DNA from: JAIOSF01 sp034660335
GTDB taxonomy: Bacteria; Campylobacterota; Campylobacteria; Campylobacterales; Arcobacteraceae
Direction of reading: 5' to 3'
Length of the DNA: 64,000 nt
Assembly: GCA_034660335.1 (NCBI GenBank)
Contig: JAYEJC010000113.1
Span: 24,163 to 88,162 of the forward strand
A program made the position numbers and the translations under genes. Shown one piece after another: positions 8,466 through 17,060 of the stretch (its first letter is position 1; each line of letters begins with the position of its first letter). The notes under the pieces were generated by a model. It was not told where the DNA came from and made no database searches. It saw only the letters and a program-made list of their open reading frames with translations.

Positions 8466-10175
8466 ATGCAAAATACAGCCTTAGATATACTAAAGACAGG
8501 TCAAAATTTATTTTTAACAGGATCAGCAGGTACAGGAAAGACATATATATTGCATCAGTATATTTTATATCTCAAAAAAAGAAAAATAATACCAACTATA
8601 GTAGCCCCTACAGGTATAGCAGCTTCCCATCTACATGGTCAGACTATCCACTCTTTTTTTGCTTTGGGTATAAGGTCTGATGTTGATGCTATGTTTGTTC
8701 AGTCATTGGTAGAAAAAAAATACCTCCAACCTAGATTTAAAAAACTAAAAGTATTGATAATAGATGAGATATCTATGGTATCTCCTGAGGTTTTTGACTC
8801 TATTGATAAGATTTTGCAGGCTTTTAAACAAAGTCGTAAACCTTTTGGTGGTATTCAAGTGATACTCTCTGGTGATTTTTTTCAACTTCCACCTATATCA
8901 AAGCTCCAAACAGATAAAAGATTTGCTTGGCAGTCACCATCGTGGCGTGATTTGGAGTTGCAAACTTGTTATTTAGAAAAAAAATTTAGACAAGATGACA
9001 ACCAACTTATATATGTACTAGATGAGATAAGAGCTGGTAAAGTATCTGATAAATCATATGAGATTCTAAACTCTAGATTTAACAAAGAGTTGAGTATAGA
9101 TCACAAACCAACAAACTTATACACACACAATATAGATGTAGATAGAATAAACAACGATGAGCTAAATATGCTACCATCAGAAGCGATTAAATTTTTATAT
9201 TCAGGGGATGGTACTTCAAAAAATATAGAAAAAATATTTAAATCAGGACTATTATCACAAGAGCTATCGCTAAAAAAAGATGCTGTTGTTATGTTTATCA
9301 AAAACAACAATGAAAAAGGCTACACAAATGGCACAACAGGTGTTGTGATTGGTTTTGATAAGTATACAAAAAATCCTATAGTAAAGATATCAAACTCACA
9401 TATAGTAAAAGTAGAACATGAAGATTGGACAATTGAAAATGAGAGTGGTAAAGTACTAGCAAAAGTATCACAAATACCACTTAAGCTAGCATGGGCTATT
9501 ACTATACACAAATCCCAAGGTATGACACTAGACTCAGCACAAATAGACTTATCAAAAACATTTGAAGTTGGTCAAGGGTATGTGGCATTATCAAGGATCA
9601 AAAATATTGAGGGACTAAAACTTATAGGACTAAATGATACTGCACTTAGTGTAGATCCTCTTATACTTCATATAGACCCTCGTATCAAACAAGCTAGTCA
9701 AAAAGCAAAGCAGAGTATAGAGTCATACACAAAAGAGGAGCTAGAGAGTTTATATATATCACATATCAAAAAACTAGGTGGTACTGTAGATAAGGTCCAA
9801 ATAGAAAAAGAGACAAAAAAATTAGCAGAAAAAAAAGGCTTCGAACCAAAAGACAATACCCCTACTCATATCAAAACAAAACAGTTGTTTGAAAAGGCAA
9901 ACAACCTAAAAGAGCTAGCAGAAGCTAGAGATATAAGTATATCTACTATTATAAAACACCTAAGGCTTATAAAACAAGATGATGATACTATTGATTTATC
10001 AAAGTTTTTACCAGATTTACAAACTACTACACTTATCAAAGAGAGTATTGAGGTGGTCAAAAAAAGAGCAAATACAGATGACTTTGGTCCAGATGGTACA
10101 CTAAGACTAAAGCCTATATTTATTGAGTTGAATGAGAAAGTATCTTATGATGATATTAGACTTGTTTTATTGTGA
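8466..10175 (+). CDS. Pif1-like superfamily 1B DNA helicase with C-terminal HTH
   Basis: A 569-residue helicase. Walker A GSAGTGKT is at ~19-26, motif II LIIDEISM at ~98, motif III GDFFQLPPI at ~138, and the C-terminal motifs TIHKSQGMTLD (~347) and VALSRIKNIEGL (~372) are typical of Pif1/RecD-like 5'-3' helicases. Residues ~460-510 (TKQLFEKANNLKELAEARD, then ISTIIKHL) resemble the helicase-associated helix-turn-helix. Likely role: removal of G-quadruplex or replication-blocking structures; this is known for Pif1 and only inferred here. Monocistronic. Confidence 0.87.
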   Translation: MQNTALDILKTGQNLFLTGSAGTGKTYILHQYILYLKKRKIIPTIVAPTGIAASHLHGQTIHSFFALGIRSDVDAMFVQSLVEKKYLQPRFKKLKVLIIDEISMVSPEVFDSIDKILQAFKQSRKPFGGIQVILSGDFFQLPPISKLQTDKRFAWQSPSWRDLELQTCYLEKKFRQDDNQLIYVLDEIRAGKVSDKSYEILNSRFNKELSIDHKPTNLYTHNIDVDRINNDELNMLPSEAIKFLYSGDGTSKNIEKIFKSGLLSQELSLKKDAVVMFIKNNNEKGYTNGTTGVVIGFDKYTKNPIVKISNSHIVKVEHEDWTIENESGKVLAKVSQIPLKLAWAITIHKSQGMTLDSAQIDLSKTFEVGQGYVALSRIKNIEGLKLIGLNDTALSVDPLILHIDPRIKQASQKAKQSIESYTKEELESLYISHIKKLGGTVDKVQIEKETKKLAEKKGFEPKDNTPTHIKTKQLFEKANNLKELAEARDISISTIIKHLRLIKQDDDTIDLSKFLPDLQTTTLIKESIEVVKKRANTDDFGPDGTLRLKPIFIELNEKVSYDDIRLVLL

Positions 10176-10204
10176 AGTGTTAAAGTCACAACTTCGAAAT
10201 CGCA

Positions 10205-10246
10205 ACTAAAGTCCAGATTCCAAAAAGCTTGGAACGCCGACTTTTT
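10205..10246 (+). terminator. Hairpin followed by T run (repeat family C copy)
   Basis: AAAGTC...TTCC pairs with GGAA...GACTTT around an AAAAAGCT loop and is followed by TTTTT, so it can end the helicase transcript. The same hairpin occurs in inverted orientation at 16938-16982, so it belongs to a dispersed repeat rather than being unique to this gene. Confidence 0.6.
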
Positions 10247-10280
10247 CTAGTTCCCATCGACTCTGATGGGAGCTAGTTAA
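10247..10280 (+). repeat. Repeat family B, short copy B4
   Basis: CTAGTTCCCATCGACTCTGA followed by TGGGAGCTAGTTAA: the left hairpin of the family B element joined directly to its right end, i.e. the ~100-bp element with its middle removed. It forms a 12-bp stem. It overlaps the stop codon of the barrel gene that ends at 10277. Confidence 0.6.
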
Positions 10281-11422
10281 AACTTGATTTTATACCCACC
10301 TACTAATACCTTTTCATTCATAGCAAAGTTATACATACACTCAAGAGATATATACTTAAAATCGACTCCAAAAATTATATTTTTTGTTTCATAAATATAG
10401 CCTGTTTTAAAAGAGTGATTTTTATTGATTTTTGTTTTTATATATAGTTGATTAAATACTATATCATTATACCCCTCCATGCTATCACCTATAGAGATGA
10501 TATTATTTATTTTATAGTTTAGTGTTGATCTATAGTAGAGTGGTAGCTTTTGTTTATAGTCTATATCATATCTATAGTATCCACTACCAAAAGGTCTGCT
10601 ATGTTTATATCCGTCATCGCCTATATATATTGTTTGACCATTGAAATCATAGTGCATAAACTCTATATCTTTCCAATACAAAAAAGAGTGTATATTATAA
10701 AACCCAGCGTGAAAATATAGTTTTTCATCGTTGTATATATACTCCAAATCTATAGCATATCCTATACCATTTTCACTATTATCAAATCTTTTGTTTTTTG
10801 ATATATGATTTTTATCTGAATAATAGTAGTCAAAGCTCATCTCAAATTGTTCTGCATTTTCCCCTGTGACTGCCAAAGATTGTAGTTCACTCCCTTTTAA
10901 AAGCTTCAATTTTGAAGAAAAATAGTGTTTTTTTGTAGGGTTAAATATCTTTTGTATATATATACCATTGGCTATATAGTAGCTAGCATCTCCATCTATA
11001 GTGGTATTTGTAATATAATCACCTATATCATCTTTGTTTAAAAGGGTATTGAAATCTTTTGTTGCATAAAACCATGTTTGGATAAAACCATCATTTGCAT
11101 TTAGGTTTATACTTTTTTCATGAAACACACCTATTTTTATATCATCAAGATGATATGAGCCTTCAAAATATATATCTCCATAAGCGTTATTTGTTTTGTT
11201 GTGTTTTGGCATTGTTAGCCATTTGTCATCAAAGATATCTATATCTAAGCTATCTGATTTTATATTTGTGTATCCACTTATATTTATACTATTATCTATA
11301 TCTCTAAAGTCATTTTTTAAGTATTCTGCACAAGATATATAAGGCAATAAAAAAAGGCAAAATACAATAATGTATTTTACCTTTTGTTGAATATCTTGAC
11401 TAATAAGTTTAGAAAAAATCAT
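10277..11422 (-). CDS. Predicted outer-membrane barrel paired with giant lipoprotein
   Basis: A 381-residue protein with an N-terminal export signal (KVKYIIVFCLFLLPYISCAE) behind an unusually long positively charged lead, then repeated amphipathic strands rich in Tyr, Phe and Asn, ending in GGYKIKF with terminal Phe. I do not recognise the family. It begins 3 bases after the stop of the 1,220-residue lipoprotein gene, so it is translationally coupled. The pairing suggests a role in anchoring, displaying or exporting that lipoprotein, but porin function is equally possible. Confidence 0.6.
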   Translation of the reverse strand: MIFSKLISQDIQQKVKYIIVFCLFLLPYISCAEYLKNDFRDIDNSINISGYTNIKSDSLDIDIFDDKWLTMPKHNKTNNAYGDIYFEGSYHLDDIKIGVFHEKSINLNANDGFIQTWFYATKDFNTLLNKDDIGDYITNTTIDGDASYYIANGIYIQKIFNPTKKHYFSSKLKLLKGSELQSLAVTGENAEQFEMSFDYYYSDKNHISKNKRFDNSENGIGYAIDLEYIYNDEKLYFHAGFYNIHSFLYWKDIEFMHYDFNGQTIYIGDDGYKHSRPFGSGYYRYDIDYKQKLPLYYRSTLNYKINNIISIGDSMEGYNDIVFNQLYIKTKINKNHSFKTGYIYETKNIIFGVDFKYISLECMYNFAMNEKVLVGGYKIKF

Positions 11423-11425
11423 ATA

Positions 11426-14400
11426 CTAAAATAATGTTTCAGCACTATCATCAGAGTATTTGATCTCCCAATCATTTTCATTTTCATCTTCACCATATGT
11501 TGCAAGCTCATTACCATCTTTGTCTGTGAAGATTATAGAAGTGCTATCTTCTTCTGTATTATCATCTTGTTCTGACCAAGTATCTGTATATGTAGCTATC
11601 ACACCATTGCTATCACCTATATTAAACACACTTGTATAGTTGCCATCTTCTGTTGCAGTTTCTGTTAGTTTTAGACCTAGTTTATAGCTATCACCTCTTG
11701 TTAGCATTGCGTATCCATTTACTACATCATTTTGTGTATCTGCTTTGACTGCAAGTGTAAATGGCTCAAATCCATTTGATTCTACATCTCCAGATATATC
11801 AAATGAACTTTGAGTTTCATCTCCTGATATATTTATTTTTCCATAAAAGCTTGTATCACCATAGCTATAGTTACCATCAAAAAATACACTTTGTGTATTT
11901 GTAGAGTTTGTATAGTTTAAGTTTGCTATCACACTTAGTTCAGTACTCTGGCTATCTGTTACAGATAAAGCTAAGTTTTTCAGCTCTACAGAAGTGAACT
12001 CATCTGTATTTATACTATCATCTTCTTCATAGTAATTGTTATTCCAATTATCTGTACATGTATAGTTCTCAAAAGGACTATAATCATAACACTCTATTGA
12101 TACTGCATCTGTAGATTTTAAGACTGCGACATTTAACTCATCTGCTTTGATACTAGATGAACCATCACTTACTAATATATCTTTTGCGTAGTATGTAGTG
12201 CTATTAGAATACCCTAAGTTTCTCACCCCTAGTTCACCTTTGATAGTATTTGTACCATGTGTTAGCTCCCCTACAAATGACAACTCACCATTGTACTCCT
12301 CTACACTACTAGGCTCTCTCATAGTGATATTTGTGATATTTACAGCTTCACCATCTTGTTCTAATCTATTATCTCCTATATCAAAATATATAGGACCTTT
12401 ATCATCATCTACAAAATCAATTCTAGGTGTAATTGTAGTGCTATCAGAATCCCATGACCAATCTGTATCTCCATAGTCTACTACCATCTCTTCACCATTG
12501 ACTGTAGCTGTTACTATTTTTCCTGTTCCATCTAGTACCTCTACAGTACCACCTGTACACTGAGCACTATTTGTCACAGTATATGTATTTGTTGTATAAT
12601 CATCTATTCCAGTACGATTCACATCACAGCTTATAGTATCACCACTTTGTGTTAGAAGATTATATTGGCTATTTGAAGTATATGTCCAAGTAGAACTATT
12701 CTGATCGTAACTATAATCTGAATCATCACTATATGTCGTTTTCACTACAAGTGACTTCTCACCATCTGTTGGTGTAGCCATCACAAGTGTATATCCCCAC
12801 ATCCAATCCTGAGTCTTATCGTTGTCATCCTCTACTTCTTTTAGGTCATCCAAAGATACTTTTGCAGTGATAGTACCCTCAAAAGAAGGTTCAGTACCAG
12901 CACCTGTGTAGCTACCTACTAGTTGATTTTTTGTGTTGTCTGATTCACTTAAAGTAAGCTTACCATTTAGTGTTCTTCCACTTGATACTATTGTACCATC
13001 AAAAGTAGCTTCAAGATTATCTATAAAGTTTAGTGAGTTCTCTTGTGTTCTATCTAGTGAAAACTGAATATCAAGATCAGTCAAAGTCATAGAAGAGTCA
13101 TTGTCTCCATATATTGTACCACTTGCTTTTAGTGTGATATTATCATCTGCAAAAGATAGGCTACTTAGTGTTAGAGTATATTTACCCTCATCTTCAAGTG
13201 TGATAGCACCACTAGTTGATACAGAAGATAGTTCATCATTATCTAAATGAAGAGTGATAGTTTGCCCATTTATAGTGATAGTTTCATCTATAGTACCATC
13301 AGTATTGCTATATGTATGAGAGATTTTATCACCTGTTTCACCTGACTCTATTGTCCAGTTTCCTTCCATATCTTGAGAGCTTACAGTATCAAATCTACTT
13401 GCCAATAACTCTAAGTTTGTATCAAAGTTTGTTAAGCTATCACTAAAAGCACTCACCGATGTATCTAAAGCTGTCACTGTAGTATTTAGTGTTGTTTCCA
13501 TAGCTTCTACTTTTGGCACTACTTTTGTATCTATATCATTTTTTTGACTACCTACTATTGTACTTGTATTGTCATCATTTTCTAAGTCTATAAAAGTATT
13601 AGCTGTATCTCTTAAGTTTGAAAAAAGAGTTTTTGCATCCGCTACAGTTGCTACTTTTGTAGGTGATAATAAAGAATCAACTTTAGCATCTAAAGTTGCC
13701 ACTGTACCATCTTCATCTATTACCGCATCTTTTGCTGCTTCTGCTGCTTGATTCACTGTATCTTTAGAAGCTTGTACAACTGCATCTCCTGCAGCTTTAG
13801 CTTTATCTTCATCTACATCAATTGTTGAATCTTCTTCTTTAGCTTCAGTTATTACCTCTGCAATAATATCTTCAATACTAGTGTTTTCTGTATCTTCAGC
13901 TTTTTTTGTACCTACACTTACTATCATATCAGATGTAAATCCAGATTCTGTAAGTTCTTCAAAAGCATTAGAATTTGAATCTATAACATCTGTTGTAATA
14001 AAAGATTCTGTAAAAGTTGAGGCATCTAATGATTCTCCTTCATCAAGAGTATTTTCTTGAGTTTCTATATGTTGTGCTATTCCATCAACTCCACCCATCA
14101 TTGATAGAGCATTGGATACTTTTACAGCTTCATCTTTTTTTGTTTCTATTTCATTTACGTCAGTTAAATAAGCTATAGCTACAGCTTGTTCTTCGATAGT
14201 AGATGTTATCACTTCCATAGCTTTTGATTTTGTCTCTAACACTTCTGTTACATTTGCATTTTCAGCTGTTAGATCAGTTACATCCATAGCATTTATCATA
14301 GTTACTATTGATTGAGCTGATGATGCTACTGCTTTTAGTTTTGCTGCTGCATTTGTATCTTTTGCTACCTCTTCATCTTCTGCTACTGCTGTAGCTATAG

Positions 14401-15088
14401 CTGTTGTATTTGCCATAATAGTATCAAAACCACTACCATCAGTAGAGTTTGAATCAGCTAGTTTAGTAGCTACCGCACTCATAACAGCATCAAAAGCAGC
14501 ATCACTACCACCTACAGATTTAGCAAGAGTTTCTGCTGTTTTTTGAATAACCAAAGCTTTTTTGATAGCTGTAGCAGCTGCAGTTTTTTCATCATCTGTA
14601 GCCGTATCACTATTTAAAGTCTCAATAGGATCGGCATCAAGTGTATCTACTGAGATACCTAATTGTGATGATACTGTATCTTTTGCATCATCTATTGATT
14701 TTCCACTTTGTACTAGTGCTGCTACAAGTGTAGTAAGTGGAGTAGTCACTACTTCACTACCATCTGTAGCTGCTGGTGCTTTTAATACACCCTCAAATAC
14801 CTCACCTGTAGCAGTATCTGTACCACCACTTACTTCAACTATAGAACCATCAGGTATAACTACACCCTCAAAATTCCAATCACCATTTGCATCTGTTGTT
14901 GTAGTTTCTATCTCTTCACCTGAACTATTTTTTAGTACAACATTTGCACCAGAAACATAACCATCAATCGCAACACCACTCATACTTTGAGTATCATCAT
15001 TTGAACCTGAACCAGAACTAGAACCACACCCTACCAACAAAGCACTAGCTACTAGTGAAACAACTATCGTTTTATTAAACTTAAACAT
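11426..15088 (-). CDS. Giant acidic surface lipoprotein
   Basis: 1,220 residues. The signal peptide ends in the lipobox LLVGC, followed by the Ser/Gly/Asp linker GSSSGSGSNDD that lacks an obvious Lol-avoidance reason to stay inside, so outer-membrane or surface location is likely. Residues ~35-110 look like a carboxypeptidase-regulatory/Ig-like fold (IDGYVSGANVVLKNSSGEEI). About 110-570 is Ala/Asp/Thr-rich helix; the rest is a Thr/Ser/Asp-rich beta repeat region (SLSFADDNITLKASG, ANLNYTNSTNTQSV) with two Cys pairs. I chose the ATG at 15088 because AAGGAG sits 8 bases before it; a GTG two codons upstream is too close. Function unknown; adhesin-like. Confidence 0.8.
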   Translation of the reverse strand: MFKFNKTIVVSLVASALLVGCGSSSGSGSNDDTQSMSGVAIDGYVSGANVVLKNSSGEEIETTTTDANGDWNFEGVVIPDGSIVEVSGGTDTATGEVFEGVLKAPAATDGSEVVTTPLTTLVAALVQSGKSIDDAKDTVSSQLGISVDTLDADPIETLNSDTATDDEKTAAATAIKKALVIQKTAETLAKSVGGSDAAFDAVMSAVATKLADSNSTDGSGFDTIMANTTAIATAVAEDEEVAKDTNAAAKLKAVASSAQSIVTMINAMDVTDLTAENANVTEVLETKSKAMEVITSTIEEQAVAIAYLTDVNEIETKKDEAVKVSNALSMMGGVDGIAQHIETQENTLDEGESLDASTFTESFITTDVIDSNSNAFEELTESGFTSDMIVSVGTKKAEDTENTSIEDIIAEVITEAKEEDSTIDVDEDKAKAAGDAVVQASKDTVNQAAEAAKDAVIDEDGTVATLDAKVDSLLSPTKVATVADAKTLFSNLRDTANTFIDLENDDNTSTIVGSQKNDIDTKVVPKVEAMETTLNTTVTALDTSVSAFSDSLTNFDTNLELLASRFDTVSSQDMEGNWTIESGETGDKISHTYSNTDGTIDETITINGQTITLHLDNDELSSVSTSGAITLEDEGKYTLTLSSLSFADDNITLKASGTIYGDNDSSMTLTDLDIQFSLDRTQENSLNFIDNLEATFDGTIVSSGRTLNGKLTLSESDNTKNQLVGSYTGAGTEPSFEGTITAKVSLDDLKEVEDDNDKTQDWMWGYTLVMATPTDGEKSLVVKTTYSDDSDYSYDQNSSTWTYTSNSQYNLLTQSGDTISCDVNRTGIDDYTTNTYTVTNSAQCTGGTVEVLDGTGKIVTATVNGEEMVVDYGDTDWSWDSDSTTITPRIDFVDDDKGPIYFDIGDNRLEQDGEAVNITNITMREPSSVEEYNGELSFVGELTHGTNTIKGELGVRNLGYSNSTTYYAKDILVSDGSSSIKADELNVAVLKSTDAVSIECYDYSPFENYTCTDNWNNNYYEEDDSINTDEFTSVELKNLALSVTDSQSTELSVIANLNYTNSTNTQSVFFDGNYSYGDTSFYGKINISGDETQSSFDISGDVESNGFEPFTLAVKADTQNDVVNGYAMLTRGDSYKLGLKLTETATEDGNYTSVFNIGDSNGVIATYTDTWSEQDDNTEEDSTSIIFTDKDGNELATYGEDENENDWEIKYSDDSAETLF

Positions 15089-15245
15089 ATACACATCTCC
15101 TTAAATTTTTATTATTTTTACATATGTATACTTATATTGTATAGGTTTTAAAGCTACTTAAATATTACAAAAAAGTTACAATAAAATTATTTTTTATGAC
15201 TCATTACATTTTAGCACCTAAAAAAGTAGCTAACTTCTAAATATA

Positions 15246-15274
15246 AAAGCTATTTATCTTATAAAAATAGCTTA
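15246..15274 (-). terminator. Hairpin downstream of DUF2442 cassette
   Basis: AAGCTATTT pairs with AAATAGCTT; read on the minus strand it is followed by TTTATATTT. It could stop transcripts coming from the DUF4160/DUF2442 cassette before the lipoprotein promoter. The remainder of the 479-bp gap 15089-15567 holds the lipoprotein promoter region and repeats C and B1. Confidence 0.4.
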
Positions 15275-15394
15275 GTTATTATTTTTTAATATAATTAGCA
15301 ATACTATCTAAATATTTTCTGTAACCATTGTGTAACTTTTCTTTAGGCTTGTAGTTTTGTAACAATTAAAGTCATAGGTTCATCGAAATCGCAA

Positions 15395-15447
15395 CTTTAG
15401 TTACGACTGCTAATATGCCCCGACTGAAGTCGGCGTTCCGATTCTTT
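15395..15447 (+). repeat. Repeat family C copy
   Basis: The segment with TAATATGCCCCGACTGAAGT and CGGCGTTCCGATT is shared with 16990-17016 (TAATATGCCCAGACTAAAGT) and 16936-16955. GC content is well above its surroundings. It abuts the left end of repeat B1, so C and B may travel as one compound repeat. Confidence 0.6.
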
Positions 15448-15553
15448 CTAGTTCCCATCGTCTCTGATGGGAATTCATACTTATATTTTACTACTCATAA
15501 TTATTCAAACACCAATATACACTTCCATCGAGGACGATGGGAGCGAGTTAAAG
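15448..15553 (+). repeat. Repeat family B, copy B1 (~106 bp)
   Basis: Begins CTAGTTCCCATCG and ends CGATGGGAGCGAGTTAAAG. Each end is itself a short hairpin (CCCATC..GATGGG and CCATCG..CGATGG), and the two ends are imperfect inverted repeats of each other. The ~55-bp centre (AATTCATACTTATATTTTAC ... CACCAATATACACTTCC) is shared base for base with B2. It marks the left edge of the DUF4160/DUF2442 cassette. Confidence 0.85.
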
Positions 15554-15567
15554 AATTTGTTATCTCT

Positions 15568-15810
15568 TTAAGCTACTTTTTTAAGTGAAACCTCTAACAT
15601 ATTTTCTATATTTAAATGATAATCTATTGATTCCCATTCAATACCAGTATTTAAACAAATTAGTTTATAGTCTTTTAATTGTGTTATTGTTGCTTTTTTT
15701 AATGGTTCATACCATTCAATAGGTGTTGATATAATTCTATTGTCTTCCAATTTAACATGAAGATATTCTTCATCAAAGTGAACTTCTTTACCTTTAATTA
15801 AACCATTCAT
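15568..15810 (-). CDS. DUF2442 protein
   Basis: About 80 residues; the HFDEEYLHVKLEDNRIISTP and WYEPLKKAT blocks match DUF2442, a small family of unknown function usually encoded beside DUF4160, as here. The pair is suspected to be a toxin-antitoxin-like module because of this linkage and its mobility; no activity is established. I prefer the ATG at 15810, which lies inside the end of the DUF4160 frame, over a TTG five codons upstream. The gene is complete although its partner is frameshifted. Confidence 0.8.
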   Translation of the reverse strand: MNGLIKGKEVHFDEEYLHVKLEDNRIISTPIEWYEPLKKATITQLKDYKLICLNTGIEWESIDYHLNIENMLEVSLKKVA

Positions 15811-16020
15811 CCCAAATCCTTTCAAATTTATTTTTGTTTTCTTCTACAATCTCAAGTGCCAACTTTAAGTCTTTAGGTTTTAATAGTTCTGAACTACTTT
15901 TAAATTTTCTAATTCTACTTTAGCAAATCCATCAGATCTACTTATGTGAATATGTTTTGGTTCATGTTCGTTTGCATAAAAGAAAAATTTAAAACCATTT
16001 TTATTTAATAAAGTTGGCAA
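15794..16020 (-). pseudogene. DUF4160 gene with frameshift
   Basis: From a TTG at 16020 the frame reads PTLLNKNGFKFFFYANEHEP then KHIHISRSDGFAKVELE, the typical DUF4160 N-terminus, but stops at NLKVVQNY. The C-terminal half continues in another frame as SSELLKPKDLKLALEIVEEN and KFERIWDEWFN to a stop at 15794. A one-base change in the A/T run near 15897-15908 restores the frame. Sequencing error cannot be excluded. It overlaps the DUF2442 start by 17 bases, so the two formed an operon. Confidence 0.75.
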
Positions 16021-16067
16021 ATTAAAATCCTTGTTTATATTTCATATATTATAACTAAAATACTCTT

Positions 16068-16173
16068 CTAGTTCCCATCGTCCCCGATGGGAATTCATAC
16101 TTATATTTTACTACTCATAATTATTCAAACACCAATATACACTTCCATCGAGGACGATGGGAGCGAGTTAAAG
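16068..16173 (+). repeat. Repeat family B, copy B2
   Basis: Nearly identical to B1 and in the same orientation; the left hairpin loop differs (TCCCCG against TCTCTG). It separates the DUF4160/DUF2442 cassette from the BrnT/BrnA cassette. Confidence 0.85.
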
Positions 16174-16255
16174 TCTACCGTTACAGGTCAATATTTCAGA
16201 AAAATCTACATATAAAAGTATTGCTATTTTATAAAACTTATGATAGACTATCTCT

Positions 16256-16534
16256 ATGAAAAAAGCAAACTTTGAGTGGGATGATAACAAAAATATATCA
16301 AACCAAGAAAAACATCATCTTTCTTTTGAAAAAGCACAAAGTGCTTTTTTAGATGAAAATAGAATTATTGCCGAAGATTTAGAACACAGCCAAGATGAAA
16401 AAAGATATTTTTGTTTTGGTCAAGTTAATAAAGAAATTATAACTGTAAGATTTGTTTACAGAAATAATAAAATTAGAATCTTTGGTGCAGGATATTGGAG
16501 AAAAGGAAAAAAGATTTATGAAAAAAATAATTAA
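16256..16534 (+). CDS. brnT: BrnT family toxin
   Basis: A 92-residue protein with the BrnT hallmarks FEWDDNKNISNQEKHHLSFE at the N-terminus, RYFCFGQ in the middle and IRIFGAGYWRKGKKIYE at the end. BrnT is a RelE-fold ribonuclease that blocks translation and is neutralised by BrnA. The catalytic-type basic residues in the C-terminal strand are present. It overlaps the antitoxin gene by 17 bases, the usual toxin-first BrnTA order. The cassette is flanked by family B repeats. Confidence 0.9.
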   Translation: MKKANFEWDDNKNISNQEKHHLSFEKAQSAFLDENRIIAEDLEHSQDEKRYFCFGQVNKEIITVRFVYRNNKIRIFGAGYWRKGKKIYEKNN

Positions 16535-16766
16535 ATATACAGATGAACCAATTGGAGATATAAAAATCATAGAAGATTTTTTACCATCACCAAAAGATTT
16601 AATCTTTAAAGAAGAGAATGTAAAAGTTACAATCTCTTTGACAAAAGAAAGTATCGACTTTTTTAAAGCAGAAGCTAAAAAACATCATACTCAATATCAA
16701 AAAATGATAAGAAATTTATTGGATGTTTATGCAGAAAATCATAGTCGTGGATTAGCCAACCTATAA
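16518..16766 (+). CDS. brnA: BrnA family antitoxin
   Basis: An 82-residue protein from the ATG at 16518, with a toxin-binding N-terminal part (KYTDEPIGDIKIIEDFLPSP) and a ribbon-helix-helix C-terminal part (KVTISLTKESIDFFKAEAKK, YQKMIRNLLDVYA). It should bind its own promoter and inactivate BrnT. The start inside brnT is preferred to an upstream codon because the protein then begins at the family N-terminus, with AGGAAAAAAG just before. Confidence 0.88.
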   Translation: MKKIIKYTDEPIGDIKIIEDFLPSPKDLIFKEENVKVTISLTKESIDFFKAEAKKHHTQYQKMIRNLLDVYAENHSRGLANL

Positions 16767-16811
16767 CAAATCATTAAAATTAATATATAAAGAATAACTA
16801 AAAATACTCTT

Positions 16812-16905
16812 CTAGTTCTCATCGTCTCTGATGGGAATTCATACTTATCTTTTTCTATTCATAATTATTCAAACACCAATATACACTCCCATCAGAGAGA
16901 GACTG
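16812..16905 (+). repeat. Repeat family B, copy B3
   Basis: CTAGTTCTCATCGTCTCTGA and the shared centre (AATTATTCAAACACCAATAT) are clear, with a few substitutions; the right end is degenerate (CTCCCATCAGAGAGAGACTG). Same orientation as B1 and B2. It closes the BrnTA cassette on the right. Confidence 0.8.
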
Positions 16906-16930
16906 TGAAATAACCTAAAAGTATTTCATT

Positions 16931-17056
16931 ACACCCAGACTAAAGTCGGCGTTCCAAGCTTTTCGGAATCTGGACTTTAGTCCAGACTGTTAATATGCCC
17001 AGACTAAAGTCGTGGGTTCCGACATGATTTTTTCTCGCTCCCATCGCGATAGGAAC
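16931..17056 (+). repeat. Repeat family C, long copy with hairpins
   Basis: GACTAAAGTC at 16938-16947 pairs with GACTTTAGTC at 16973-16982, with TTCC/GGAA as inner stem. A second partial unit (CAGACTAAAGTCGTGGGTTC) follows, and the stretch ends in CTCGCTCCCATCGCGATAGG, a family B end. The inner hairpin is the inverse of that at 10205-10246. GC content is clearly above the local average. Together with B3 it fills the 294-bp gap before the MFS gene. Confidence 0.7.
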
Positions 17057-17060
17057 TATA

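Noticed and set aside
8466..10175. RecD subunit of RecBCD
   Set aside because: No RecB/RecC neighbours, and the C-terminal HTH and Pif1-like motifs fit a Pif1-type helicase better.
12198..14960. Several plus-strand frames inside the giant lipoprotein gene
   Set aside because: They are Ser/Val-rich shadows of the Thr/Ala/Asp-rich lipoprotein codons, without ribosome sites or recognisable domains.
15448..16905. Family B repeats as integron attC sites
   Set aside because: The right end has GTTAAAG but the left end lacks the matching RYYYAAC core; both ends carry GTT in the same sense, so it does not fit attC. The cassette-like layout remains of interest.
15448..17056. CRISPR-like array
   Set aside because: Repeats are ~100 bp and spacers are 500-640 bp with genes; no short regular repeat-spacer pattern exists anywhere in the window.
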